From: Pseudomonadota bacterium
Lineage (GTDB): Bacteria > Pseudomonadota > Alphaproteobacteria > Micavibrionales > Micavibrionaceae
Assembly: GCA_029558635.1 (NCBI GenBank)
Contig: JAKQEE010000070.1
Span: forward strand, 1-64,000
Length of the DNA: 64,000 nt
Direction: 5' to 3'
Under the pieces are notes generated by a model. The model was given only the letters and a program-made list of their open reading frames with translations, ran no database searches and had not been told where the DNA came from. The position numbers and the translations under genes are program-made. Below, piece after piece: positions 10,203 through 21,406 of the stretch (position 1 is its first letter; every line of letters starts with the position of its first letter).

Positions 10203-11159
10203 TTAGGCGCTGCCAATCAGGATACCGGCGAAGAGAACCAGTGCGCCGCCCAAGATGACCTGCACCATGGCCGAGACAATCGGCGTGTCCATATATTTCC
10301 AGCGGATCCACGAAATCGCGATCAGTTCCAGTGCCACCAGTACCGCCGCCACGAGCGTTGCCGTCCAGAAATCGGAAATCAGGTACGGAAGCGTATGACC
10401 CAGACCACCCACCGCCGTCATCAGGCCGCAGACAATGCCGCGCAACCATGGAGAGCCGCGACCGGTGATCGCACCATCATCGGACATCGCTTCGGTCAGG
10501 CCCATGCTGATCCCCGCACCCAATGACGCAGCCAACCCAACCAGAAACGCGTCGTGCGAATTGTGGGTCGCAAAAGCCGCCGCAAAAATCGGCGCGAGTG
10601 TGGACACCGAGCCGTCAATCAAACCGGCGAGGCCAGGTTGGACGACTTGCAAAACAAAAATGCGTTTTGAAACTTCGTTTTCTTCCGCACGTTCGGCTTC
10701 GGAAATATTTTTGCGCTCGATCTCCAGTGCCTTGGCTTCGTGGCTGCGTTCAGCCAGAGCCAGATCACCCAGAAGTTTTCTGACCTCGACATCTTGCGCC
10801 TGCGCCGCAGCTTTGGAGTAATAGGTCGAGGCTTCGATTTCCATCAGCTCGGCTTGTTGGCGAACCTCCTCGATACGCATATTGTCCATCAGCCAGATCG
10901 GGTTGCGGCGCATAAAGCCGCGCACGTCCTGACGGGTAATATATGGCAATGTTCCGCCAAAGCGTTTGCGGAACAGATCAAGGAGCATGTTTTTATGCCC
11001 TTGTTCCTCGGCGGCCATGTCCTCGAACATGGCGGCAGTCGATGGATAATCGGCACGCAATCTGTTCGCGAAGTTCATGTAAATTTGCGAATCCTCTTCC
11101 TCGGAGCTGATCGCCAGTGCGAGAATTTCCGGTTCGGTCAGGTCGGTGATGCGTTTCAT
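10203..11159 (-). CDS. mbfA: Membrane-bound ferritin-like/VIT1 fusion (MbfA type iron exporter)
   Basis: This 318-residue protein joins an N-terminal ferritin/rubrerythrin-like four-helix domain (about 1-160, with [22 protein letters not shown] and AERSHEAK as diiron-type Glu/His ligands) to a C-terminal VIT1-like membrane domain with about four to five hydrophobic segments. This fusion is MbfA of rhizobia and agrobacteria, which exports iron and is under Irr control there. It starts one base after the stop of the UbiM-like gene, so translation is coupled. I found no clear Irr box by eye. Confidence 0.88.
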   Translation of the reverse strand: MKRITDLTEPEILALAISSEEEDSQIYMNFANRLRADYPSTAAMFEDMAAEEQGHKNMLLDLFRKRFGGTLPYITRQDVRGFMRRNPIWLMDNMRIEEVRQQAELMEIEASTYYSKAAAQAQDVEVRKLLGDLALAERSHEAKALEIERKNISEAERAEENEVSKRIFVLQVVQPGLAGLIDGSVSTLAPIFAAAFATHNSHDAFLVGLAASLGAGISMGLTEAMSDDGAITGRGSPWLRGIVCGLMTAVGGLGHTLPYLISDFWTATLVAAVLVALELIAISWIRWKYMDTPIVSAMVQVILGGALVLFAGILIGSA

Positions 11160-11160
11160 C

Positions 11161-12333
11161 CTATGAAGCCTCGGTCAGTTGGTTCATGATCATTTTTTTT
11201 GCGGGAGGGATATGTTGCCCCAGCGACAGCAGGGCTTTGCGCGCCAGTTTAGCAAGCGGTGTCGTTTTGGTGTAAAGCCCCACCAGCGCATTCGTTCCCA
11301 GATATAGCGGCAAAGTCGCGTGACGGTGGGCAGAGTGGTAGCGGCAGAGGACATCTTCCGATCCGAAATCGAGACCCAGATCGTGGGCAGTTTTGATTTC
11401 GTTGGCGAGTGTTGCCGCGCCGCGCAGACCAAAGTTAAACCCGTGCGCCGTCACAGGATGCATGCCGACGGCGGCATCGCCCATCAATGCGTAACGGTTC
11501 GCATAAAATTTATCAGCATAGGTTCCCACCAGCGGATATGGGAACAATTCCGTATCCAACGTCATCTTGCCGAAACGACCTTCCATCCTCTCGGTAATCT
11601 CGCGACCAAATTCCGCCTTGCCCTGATCCAGAACCAGATGCGCGTCGTCTGTCGCGATTGTAATCACCACCGAGCAATAGCGGCCATTCAGGGGAAGAAC
11701 CGCCAGTGTGCGGTCGTAAAAAAAACATTCATAAGCTGTGTCGTCGTGGTCGCGGTCGAGTTTCATCTTGCACACGATGCAGGTGCGTCCAAAATCGCGC
11801 ATATCGGTGGAGATGCCCATCATGCGGCGCGTGGCCGAAAAGCGGCTGTCGGCGGCGACAATCAATTTGGCGGTGAGTTTTTTTCCGTTTTTCAGCGTGA
11901 CTTCGCCGCTGTTCAGGCCGGTGGACACATGAGCCACCTCTTCACCCGTCATCAGTTTAATATTTTTAAAGGGCTTACACACCTCATACGCGGCGCGGCG
12001 AATGTGGTGGTTCGAGATCATAAATCCCAGATTTTCTTTGCCCGATTTGCGGTGGTCGAAATAGAGCGGGTTTTCAAGATCACCGTTTAGAACCTTGGCG
12101 TCTTTGATCAGTGAAATATCTTTGGACGAGATGCGGGACCACATGCCGCTTTCCGTCATCAATTTATGCGAGAGATGGGTCAGCGCAATTTCACGGCCAT
12201 CATAGGCGGGGTTCGCCAGAATTTTTTCGCTTTGTTTTTCGATGAGGAGAATATCAAGGCCGGCTCCCGCCAGAAGACGTGCAAAACTCAATCCTGCCGG
12301 ACCTGCGCCAATGATGATGATATCGTGGGTCAT
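11161..12333 (-). CDS. ubiM: FAD-dependent ubiquinone biosynthesis hydroxylase, UbiM-like
   Basis: This 390-residue flavoprotein monooxygenase of the UbiH/UbiF/COQ6 family has the dinucleotide fold [18 protein letters not shown] near residues 8-25, DGREIALTH at about 46, [15 protein letters not shown] in mid-protein and [21 protein letters not shown] near residue 280. The combination of [15 protein letters not shown] and [12 protein letters not shown] fits UbiM rather than UbiH, UbiF or UbiL. UbiM hydroxylates the ubiquinone ring. It lies immediately upstream of mbfA. The family assignment is firm; the UbiM subclass rests on remembered motifs. Confidence 0.78.
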   Translation of the reverse strand: MTHDIIIIGAGPAGLSFARLLAGAGLDILLIEKQSEKILANPAYDGREIALTHLSHKLMTESGMWSRISSKDISLIKDAKVLNGDLENPLYFDHRKSGKENLGFMISNHHIRRAAYEVCKPFKNIKLMTGEEVAHVSTGLNSGEVTLKNGKKLTAKLIVAADSRFSATRRMMGISTDMRDFGRTCIVCKMKLDRDHDDTAYECFFYDRTLAVLPLNGRYCSVVITIATDDAHLVLDQGKAEFGREITERMEGRFGKMTLDTELFPYPLVGTYADKFYANRYALMGDAAVGMHPVTAHGFNFGLRGAATLANEIKTAHDLGLDFGSEDVLCRYHSAHRHATLPLYLGTNALVGLYTKTTPLAKLARKALLSLGQHIPPAKKMIMNQLTEAS

Positions 12334-12339
12334 AGTATA

Positions 12340-12389
12340 AATCCCTTCGTCCCATTTATAGCGCGAAGCGTGCCGGAGGCGAAGGGATT
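12340..12389. repeat. Inverted repeat between the flavodoxin-like and ubiM genes
   Basis: AATCCCTTCG (12340-12349) and CGAAGGGATT (12380-12389) are perfect complements separated by 30 bases. On the plus strand the second arm runs into a T-rich stretch, but no gene on that strand ends here. It may be a terminator of the flavodoxin-like gene or a leader structure of ubiM. Confidence 0.5.
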
Positions 12390-12394
12390 ATTTT

Positions 12395-12976
12395 TTATTT
12401 TTCCCAGCGCTTCGCGGCATCAGCTATCCGTGCGCCGTAGATTTCTGCGGTTTTTATGTCACCACTGGTCGGGGCCTGATCCGGCGCGACATTATCGGAT
12501 TGCGACATAACGCCCATGAAGGAGCCAATGCGGTTGACACTTTCAGGATTGCCACTTGGCACTTCCGCTGCATTCGATGCATTAAGTTCCGCCTGACCGA
12601 CCCATAGCATTCCATGTTGTGCCGCAAGAACGGCCATTTGGAACAGGCTATTGAGTTTGTCTCCGCTCATCGAGAGAGAATTGGTGAATCCCCCTGCCAA
12701 TTTATCTTTCCATTCACGGTCAAACCATCTTTTCGACGTTGAATCCATAAACATTTTGAATGGTCCCGACACCGACCCCATGTAGGTCGGCGCGCCGAAT
12801 ACAATCGCACTGGACCCATCAAGATGGGTCCAGTCGGCATCGGTGATTTTGCCTTCGTCACTGACATTGATGACATGGACATTGGCGCCAGCGTCCTTGA
12901 CTCCCTTACCGATCGCCAGGGCGATGACTTCGGTGTGGCCGTAACCGGAATGGTACACAACGGATACTGTCGGCAT
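12395..12976 (-). CDS. Flavodoxin/NAD(P)H:quinone oxidoreductase family protein (WrbA-like)
   Basis: This 193-residue protein has an N-terminal FMN phosphate loop, VYHSGYGHTEVIA, and the segment GAPTYMGSVSGPFKMFMD, typical of WrbA and multimeric flavodoxin-like proteins. GGFTNSLSMSGDK corresponds to the second FMN-contacting loop. It probably reduces quinones by two electrons in the cytoplasm. Its length matches WrbA, but identity cannot be judged by eye. It follows the yceI-like gene on the same strand after 25 bases. Confidence 0.82.
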   Translation of the reverse strand: MPTVSVVYHSGYGHTEVIALAIGKGVKDAGANVHVINVSDEGKITDADWTHLDGSSAIVFGAPTYMGSVSGPFKMFMDSTSKRWFDREWKDKLAGGFTNSLSMSGDKLNSLFQMAVLAAQHGMLWVGQAELNASNAAEVPSGNPESVNRIGSFMGVMSQSDNVAPDQAPTSGDIKTAEIYGARIADAAKRWEK

Positions 12977-13001
12977 GATATGTCCTTATATGTCCTTGCT
13001 G

Positions 13002-13604
13002 TTATTGGTTTGTTTTCGGCTGGATGTTGGCTTCGATCTCAATCGTGATTTCCACGTTATCCGAAACGCCGGGCAATGCATAGGTGATTCCGAAGTCGGA
13101 TCGTTTGACCGTTGCCGTGGCGCTGAATCCCGCTGTTTTCAGATTGCTGATCGGGTTCTCGCCGATCTTGTTGAGCTTGACGTCCAGCGTCACGGGCTTG
13201 GTCATTCCGAGCAAGGTCAAATCCCCTTCGATTTTTGCCGTATCCTTTCCGGTGATATCGACCTTGGTGCTGGCGAAGGTTGCGGTCGGGAATTTTTCCG
13301 AATTGAAAAATTTGTCGCTTTTCAGATGTTCGTTGAACAGGTCAATACCCGTTACAACGCTCGCGGTATTCACCGTGACATCAACCTTTGACGCTGCGGG
13401 GTTGTCTTCGTCCAGTGTCACCGATCCGGTCACGGTGGCAAACTTGCCAGACGGATTTGAAAATCCAAAATGGTTGGCGTGCCAATACAGATTGGTGTGG
13501 AACGGATCGAAGACGTAGGTTTCCGGTGCGGCCTGGGCAGTTTGAGCCACTCCGCTTCCTAAAATTGTCAAGGCCAAAGCCAACGAGAGTAGCAGACGGG
13601 ACAT
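13002..13604 (-). CDS. yceI: YceI-family periplasmic lipid-binding-like protein
   Basis: This 200-residue protein has a cleavable signal peptide (about 1-25, ending AQAAPE), then YVFDPFHTNLYWHANHFGFSNPSGKF, the opening of the YceI beta-barrel. HLKSDKFFNSEKFPTATF and LTLLGMTKPVTLDV are characteristic. YceI proteins are lipocalin-like barrels that bind polyisoprenoids; the E. coli member responds to high pH and osmolarity. Its length is typical. Confidence 0.93.
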   Translation of the reverse strand: MSRLLLSLALALTILGSGVAQTAQAAPETYVFDPFHTNLYWHANHFGFSNPSGKFATVTGSVTLDEDNPAASKVDVTVNTASVVTGIDLFNEHLKSDKFFNSEKFPTATFASTKVDITGKDTAKIEGDLTLLGMTKPVTLDVKLNKIGENPISNLKTAGFSATATVKRSDFGITYALPGVSDNVEITIEIEANIQPKTNQ

Positions 13605-13695
13605 ACAACCTCCTGTTTTCTATAATGTTTATGGGATTTTCGAACTAGTATCGAGGGTAGTTCTATTGTGAAGCGAGTAAAGGGGGGATTTTTAA

Positions 13696-13770
13696 TGGTG
13701 CCGGCTGCAGGATTTGAACCCGCGACCTTCGGTTTACAAAACCGCTGCACTACCACTGTGCTAAGCCGGC
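13696..13770 (-). tRNA. tRNA-Thr (anticodon UGU)
   Basis: Read on the reverse strand this is a 75-base cloverleaf with encoded CCA: acceptor GCCGGCT pairs with AGCCGGC, D arm GCAC-AGTGGTA-GTGC, anticodon loop TTTGTAA giving UGU, T arm GCGGG-TTCGAAT-CCTGC. The anticodon stem has one G-A mismatch at its base (27-43), and the rest pairs. Confidence 0.95.
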
Positions 13771-13989
13771 ATACCAAAATGTGGAATAACATCAATATTC
13801 TGAAAAATAGAGTGTTAACTTTCCTCCAGAAAGTTCCGGCATCATACAGATTTTTTTCCGTTTGAAAAGCCTTTCCTTAATGCAGTCATGCCTAGTAATT
13901 TTGTCAGAAATTTGTTAAATATTTCAGTATAGAATGCTGGATGGGCAACCTTTCGGCTTTTTTTCATAAATATAATCGGGCGGTCCTTC

Positions 13990-15192
13990 GTGGCAGAGAA
14001 TCAGAATACTTCATATAACAACGCAATCGGTTGGGCGATTCTTATTGTCGTCTTCTTTTTGCTGTTGATCCTTCTTTGGTATTTTCAGGCCGAAAATATC
14101 CGCAATATCATCCGGTGGATGCGTGTGGGCGAAATGTGGTTCGCCAGCATCTTTGTCGGTGACGATTATGTGCTCTACAAAGACGGTACTTTGGTCGGAA
14201 AGCTTGGAGAAATTCGCGAGCTGGCCAAACAGATCCCAAAAGAAAAACTCAACAGTACACCCATGGATGTTATCGCCCTCGCCGCGATGTGGCCGTTGCG
14301 TTATCTTTTTTCAGGCATTCTGTTCGTTCTGGCTTTCTGGGGATTGTATTTCGGACCCAAAGCCCATTATCGCAGAACGCTCGACCTCAATCATCTAATC
14401 AAACGTCAGGCGCCGAACTTTCCAATCATTTCGCCATTCGTGACATTCAATCCGGCCAGTCAACCGCCGCGCCCGCCTGGCTCTCCGGTTCCGGCTGAAT
14501 TGCCGCCATTTGCCGAAGCGCTGGGACCCGAAGAATGGCTGGCCTATTTTGACATTCCCGCACCGGACGGCAAAGTTGATACCAATGCCGCCGGACGCGC
14601 CTTCAGCAAACAACTCGGCGGTCCGTGGCGCGGTCCGATGCATCTGACACCTTATCGTCAGGTTCTGCTCGCTGCTTTTTGTCTCAAGGCCGCACGCAAG
14701 CGGGCCGAGTCCGATGACATGCTCGGCGAGTTGGCAAAGAGCTGGTCAAATGACAAAGGCCTTCGCCTCTCCCCCGCTCTGGTTCGTCAGGCGCGCAAGA
14801 TTTTGAGCAATCGCGACCTGTCCGGAAAAGTTCTGGCGAAATGCAACCAGCATGCGTACGAAAATACTGCCCTGATCCGCGGATTGTTGACCGCGCGTGA
14901 AGAGGGCGGCGTTCTGGCTCCGGCACAATTCCTCTGGCTGCGCGCCTATGACCGCGCTTTGTGGTATCCGCTCAACAACCTCGGCCGTCAGGCCTATCAC
15001 CTCGAAGCGCTTGGCGCGATGTGCCACTTCAAAGCCGAGAAACTGGTCCAACGCCCCATCCCCCGCCCTAAAATGGAAGATGCCATAAAGTCCATCACCG
15101 AGTATATGGCTTCGTCCACCGCACGCCCCATTCCACCGCTTGACTACAGCAAGTCCGGGAAACGCGCGATCAAGAAAGTCAAAGGAAGCTGA
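13990..15192 (+). CDS. dotM: Type IVB secretion coupling-complex protein DotM/IcmP-like
   Basis: This 400-residue protein has two N-terminal membrane helices (about 12-32 and 97-121) and a large cytoplasmic domain. The C-terminal part has DRALWYPLNNLGRQAYHLEA and MCHFKAEKLVQRPI, the signature of DotM/IcmP and the plasmid homologue TrbA. DotM binds the coupling ATPase DotL and, in Legionella, recognises glutamate-rich effector signals. It is first of four linked genes and dotL lies two genes on. No other dot/icm gene was recognised in the window. Confidence 0.85.
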   Translation: MAENQNTSYNNAIGWAILIVVFFLLLILLWYFQAENIRNIIRWMRVGEMWFASIFVGDDYVLYKDGTLVGKLGEIRELAKQIPKEKLNSTPMDVIALAAMWPLRYLFSGILFVLAFWGLYFGPKAHYRRTLDLNHLIKRQAPNFPIISPFVTFNPASQPPRPPGSPVPAELPPFAEALGPEEWLAYFDIPAPDGKVDTNAAGRAFSKQLGGPWRGPMHLTPYRQVLLAAFCLKAARKRAESDDMLGELAKSWSNDKGLRLSPALVRQARKILSNRDLSGKVLAKCNQHAYENTALIRGLLTAREEGGVLAPAQFLWLRAYDRALWYPLNNLGRQAYHLEALGAMCHFKAEKLVQRPIPRPKMEDAIKSITEYMASSTARPIPPLDYSKSGKRAIKKVKGS

Positions 15193-15194
15193 TC

Positions 15195-15749
15195 ATGTCT
15201 GAGAAAATCATTCCTACAGCAAAGGTCGTTGACGGCATTCTAATTTTGTCCTTGCCCGATGCAACTTTTCCGGTCGTCTGGCAGATGGAGGTCGGGCAAA
15301 GCAAATCTTCAGCTCTGGAGGTTCGTCCGGCAGAGCATGGGGACGGTTTTACACTGGTCCTCAAGACTCCGCGACAAGATGTTCTTGAAATCGCCCAATA
15401 TGATTCCAAGGAACATGCCGTGCGCGCCCTGATCACCGTATCAGCGGCCATGGAAAAAGCGCAGGGGCAAATCAGGACAGGACATGGCACGGGCCAACGT
15501 TCCCAACCTTACGATTATTCCGTCCCTGCCCTGCGCGATGAGGGGCAAGGAAACAAGGTCGTCAAATTCGTTTTCAAGCCTTTGGGCTATATTGTCGGGG
15601 CCTTGCTTTTGTTTGCGGTGCTTTTGCTTTTGACGTCGTCCCTGATCGGGATCATAAGCGGACCAATGACCGGCGGCTCCCCTTCTTCACCATCTTCTTC
15701 CACGCAGAACGCCCCGATGTCTGCCGAAGATTTTCTGGAAGGGAGGTAA
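15195..15749 (+). CDS. Uncharacterised membrane protein encoded between DotM and DotL
   Basis: I do not recognise a family for this 184-residue protein. A soluble N-terminal domain of about 120 residues, rich in beta-strand-like segments (ILILSLPD, FTLVLKTPRQDVLEI), is followed by one strongly hydrophobic helix at about 130-154 and a short Ser/Pro-rich tail. There is no signal peptide, so topology is probably N-in or tail-anchored. It starts three bases after dotM and lies directly before dotL, whose ribosome binding site overlaps its end. It is probably a subunit or assembly factor of the coupling complex. Confidence 0.8.
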   Translation: MSEKIIPTAKVVDGILILSLPDATFPVVWQMEVGQSKSSALEVRPAEHGDGFTLVLKTPRQDVLEIAQYDSKEHAVRALITVSAAMEKAQGQIRTGHGTGQRSQPYDYSVPALRDEGQGNKVVKFVFKPLGYIVGALLLFAVLLLLTSSLIGIISGPMTGGSPSSPSSSTQNAPMSAEDFLEGR

Positions 15750-15755
15750 GCGTTC

Positions 15756-18023
15756 ATGGCTATTGATACAAAATATGAAGTCTCCCATAAGTCACTCCTT
15801 CGGGACACCCGTCCGGTTATGGTCCGGATCGCGGATTGGTTGCAACGCCCCGACCATTCCTTCGTCGTTTTCTTCGTCATGGGGATTTTCTTCCATTTCC
15901 AGACTGGAGCCATGGCATGGGCAGACATGTTCACCCTGACGGGAATTGTCTATTTCCTGTGGCTGCGCGGCCGTGACAAAAGTCTGGCGTTCAAACTTCC
16001 TATCGGGTCCAAGTTCAAGGACAAGAACAACCGCGGCGGCAAAGCCGAAGGTATTCTCTATCTCGGCAATACCGATCCTTATAAAGAGGAAGTCTGGTTT
16101 TCCAACTCGGATGCACGAACCCACCTGCTCTATCTCGGAACAACCGGTTCGGGTAAAACTGTGGGGCTGCGCGGTATGGCGACCAACGCCCTCTCCTGGG
16201 GATCCGGTTTCGTCTATATCGACGGTAAAGCCGACACGGACTTGTGGTCGGCCATTTCTTCGCTGGTCCGCCGTTTCGGTCGCGATGACGATTTGCTGGT
16301 CCTCAACTATATGACCGGAAACTCGGACCGCAAGGCGCCGTCCAACACCATGAACCCGTTCTCGAGCGGTTCGGCCTCCTACCTCACGCAGATGCTTGTT
16401 TCCTTGATGCCGGATGCCGAAGGCGATAACGCAATGTGGAAAGAACGTGCCGTGTCGTTGATCGGTTCGCTTCTCCCTGTTCTTACGTGGCGTCGGGATT
16501 TTCTCGACATGCCGATGAGCGTCGGAACGATCCGTCAGAATCTGACTTTGCAGAGCATCATCAAGCTTTCACGCGACGAGACGATCCCTGAACATTTGCG
16601 CCAAGGGTTGCATGGTTATCTCGACACTCTCCCCGGTTATGTAGCTGCCGCGTTTGACGATGAAGGCCGTGACAAGCCGATGGGGCCCGACCAGCCAATG
16701 ATGGATACCACCACCGCCAAGACCCAGCACGGTTACCTGTCGATGCAGTTTACCCGTTCGTTGCAATCTCTGGCGGATGATTACGGTTACATTTTTGATG
16801 CGCAGGCGGCAGACGTCGATATGCTCGACGTGGTTTTGAACCGCCGCATTCTGATCGTTCTGATCCCTGCCCTTGAAAAATCCGGTGACGAAGCTGCCAA
16901 CCTCGGTAAGATCGTTGCCGCCACGCTCAAAGGGATGATGGGGGCTTCGCTCGGCTCGACGGTGGAAGGTGACACTGCGACCGTTATCGAGAACAAACCC
17001 ACCAACTCGGCCACGCCGTTCATGACCATCTTTGACGAGGTCGGTTATTACGCTGCGCAAGGTATGGCGGTGATGGCCGCGCAGGCCCGTTCGCTTGGTT
17101 TCTCGATGGTGTTCTCGGCACAGGATTTACCCGCCCTTGAAAAACGCGTCAAGGAAGAAGCCCGTTCCATCGCGGCAAACTGTAACATCAAAATCTTCGG
17201 TAAACTTGAAGACCCAACCCAGACTAAGGAATTCTTTGAAAAGACTGTCGGGTCGTCCTTCGTTATCGAGGTATCCGGATTTTCTACCGAGGCCGGCAGC
17301 ATGTCGAAAACTTATTCCGATACCATGCAAGCCGGCATCCAGACCCGCGGACGTGCCAACTACGACTCGGTGCGTGCCTTCAAGGAAGGTCAAACCGTTA
17401 TCGCGTTCGGCGAGCGCGTGGTCGATGTGAAGTTCTTCTTCTCCGATCCCGGCCATGCCAAGGCCATGCGCGTGACACGTTATGTTGCGTTGCCGCCGGT
17501 TGACGAGACCTCGCTCAAATTTGCGCCAACCATCACCAAGCTGCGCGACATGATGGTCAAAAAAGGATGGACCGCCGCGAAAGCCGATGTTTCCATTCCG
17601 ACCTCTACCGAGATTCGTGCCTTGCAGGATGCAATTGAGATAAACAGTCACATTGAGGACGTGGACCCAATGGATGTCGGCATTCACAGCCTTGTTTCTG
17701 TTTATGGGCTCAGCCATTCGCTGGATGAAGTGATTGAAGAGCCGCAAGCACCGTCCGCCCAAGGCCTTTCAAGAGAAGGCGATGGGACCGGACAAAATCC
17801 GATGAGCTTCTTCGGCAGTACTCCATCCGCGGAAGAAGACGACTCAAATGAGATTCCGACCGGCACATCATGGCATGATTTTGTCGAACGCGCCGAGGCG
17901 CAGGTTGACCTCGACGAAGGCTCCAAAACCGTTTTGGAAGACGCCGCACGTAAGGCAAGAGAATCCATCTTCCGTTCGGACGAAGAACACGAACACGATA
18001 CGGATAAGGGTCAAACGGAATGA
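15756..18023 (+). CDS. dotL: Type IV coupling ATPase DotL/IcmO-like
   Basis: This 755-residue ATPase of the VirD4/TraG class has two N-terminal membrane helices (about 34-52 and 55-71), Walker A GTTGSGKT at 128-135 and Walker B ending FDEVG at 426-430. SLGFSMVFSAQDLPALEK and NIKIFGKLEDP are typical of DotL/TrbC. It recruits substrates to a type IVB channel at the inner membrane. The last 150 residues after the ATPase core are acidic (EEDDSNEIP, DEEHEHDTDKG); in Legionella DotL this region docks adaptors such as IcmS/IcmW. It overlaps the next gene by four bases (ATGA). Confidence 0.88.
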   Translation: MAIDTKYEVSHKSLLRDTRPVMVRIADWLQRPDHSFVVFFVMGIFFHFQTGAMAWADMFTLTGIVYFLWLRGRDKSLAFKLPIGSKFKDKNNRGGKAEGILYLGNTDPYKEEVWFSNSDARTHLLYLGTTGSGKTVGLRGMATNALSWGSGFVYIDGKADTDLWSAISSLVRRFGRDDDLLVLNYMTGNSDRKAPSNTMNPFSSGSASYLTQMLVSLMPDAEGDNAMWKERAVSLIGSLLPVLTWRRDFLDMPMSVGTIRQNLTLQSIIKLSRDETIPEHLRQGLHGYLDTLPGYVAAAFDDEGRDKPMGPDQPMMDTTTAKTQHGYLSMQFTRSLQSLADDYGYIFDAQAADVDMLDVVLNRRILIVLIPALEKSGDEAANLGKIVAATLKGMMGASLGSTVEGDTATVIENKPTNSATPFMTIFDEVGYYAAQGMAVMAAQARSLGFSMVFSAQDLPALEKRVKEEARSIAANCNIKIFGKLEDPTQTKEFFEKTVGSSFVIEVSGFSTEAGSMSKTYSDTMQAGIQTRGRANYDSVRAFKEGQTVIAFGERVVDVKFFFSDPGHAKAMRVTRYVALPPVDETSLKFAPTITKLRDMMVKKGWTAAKADVSIPTSTEIRALQDAIEINSHIEDVDPMDVGIHSLVSVYGLSHSLDEVIEEPQAPSAQGLSREGDGTGQNPMSFFGSTPSAEEDDSNEIPTGTSWHDFVERAEAQVDLDEGSKTVLEDAARKARESIFRSDEEHEHDTDKGQTE

Positions 18024-18757
18024 TGACTTCTCTCTCCTCTCAACGCGGTAGCGCTATTGTATATGTTTTTATCGGCGTCATCCTGTTTGCCGCTCTCGCT
18101 TTGACATTCTCTCGTGGGATGCAAGGAACGACCGGTGATGCCAGCCGCAAAACCGCAAAGGTCAGATCCTCTCAAATTCTGGAGTACGCCGACAAAATCA
18201 ATATGGCCACCCAGAAACTTTTGCTGAAAGGATGCTCGGAAACCGAACTGAATTTTGAGCACACCTATTCCGATAATGGGTTAATTGCATGGGCCCAAGG
18301 AACGAGACTTTACAACAACCCTCTGGCTCCTGTGGATGGACGGTGTGATATCTTCGAACCGAACGGGAAAATGAAACCTGTTTTGTTTTCACAATTAGGA
18401 ATTCCAGCTTCCGCGTTTGGTGGCTATGCCCTGTCTGATCGACTGCATTTCACCTCCTATATCATGAGTGTTCAAGGCGTAGGGGATGATACGTATATTG
18501 ATCTGACTTTCCAATCAATGGTGGATGTGGACACTTGCAACGAGATTAATAAAGCACTCGGCATAGAGGCGGCCTCACCACCCCAGTCTGAACTCCCCTA
18601 TGGAGGAAATGGATATACAGGCACTTTCACCGCAGGAGCCGGAAGGCAAATCAATCCGGTGGGCTCCCCACTCCACGGGAAAGATACTGGCTGTTATTAT
18701 TCGTATGAGGCAACAAAACAAGCTTACTTCTTTTACAAGACCTTGATTGCAAAATAG
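18020..18757 (+). CDS. Pilin-like protein coupled to dotL
   Basis: This 245-residue protein has a short basic leader ending SSQRG, then a 20-residue hydrophobic helix (11-30) and a long exported domain. This architecture resembles type IV pilins, pseudopilins and other single-helix exported proteins; the Glu at position 5 after the cleavage site, common in pilins, is missing. Four cysteines (72, 109, 173, 225) could form two disulfides. The start overlaps the dotL stop as ATGA, so it belongs to the same operon. I do not recognise a named family; pilin-like is an inference from shape. Confidence 0.75.
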   Translation: MMTSLSSQRGSAIVYVFIGVILFAALALTFSRGMQGTTGDASRKTAKVRSSQILEYADKINMATQKLLLKGCSETELNFEHTYSDNGLIAWAQGTRLYNNPLAPVDGRCDIFEPNGKMKPVLFSQLGIPASAFGGYALSDRLHFTSYIMSVQGVGDDTYIDLTFQSMVDVDTCNEINKALGIEAASPPQSELPYGGNGYTGTFTAGAGRQINPVGSPLHGKDTGCYYSYEATKQAYFFYKTLIAK

Positions 18758-18788
18758 CTTATTGACTTCCAGTACCTCTAAAGAAAAC

Positions 18789-18813
18789 AGGCGCGAACGT
18801 AATGTCCGCGCCT
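18789..18813. terminator. Bidirectional terminator between the dotL operon and gyrB
   Basis: AGGCGCG (18789-18795) pairs with CGCGCCT (18807-18813), and T-rich tracts follow on both strands. It can end both the forward secretion operon and the reverse gyrB transcript. Confidence 0.75.
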
Positions 18814-18836
18814 TTCTTCATTTCTTACGAGCTTGC

Positions 18837-21353
<2,517 letters not shown>

Positions 21354-21406
21354 TTATTTATAGCAGAACGGGGTAAAAAGACCAGCGAAAAAGCCGAGAA
21401 ATACCC

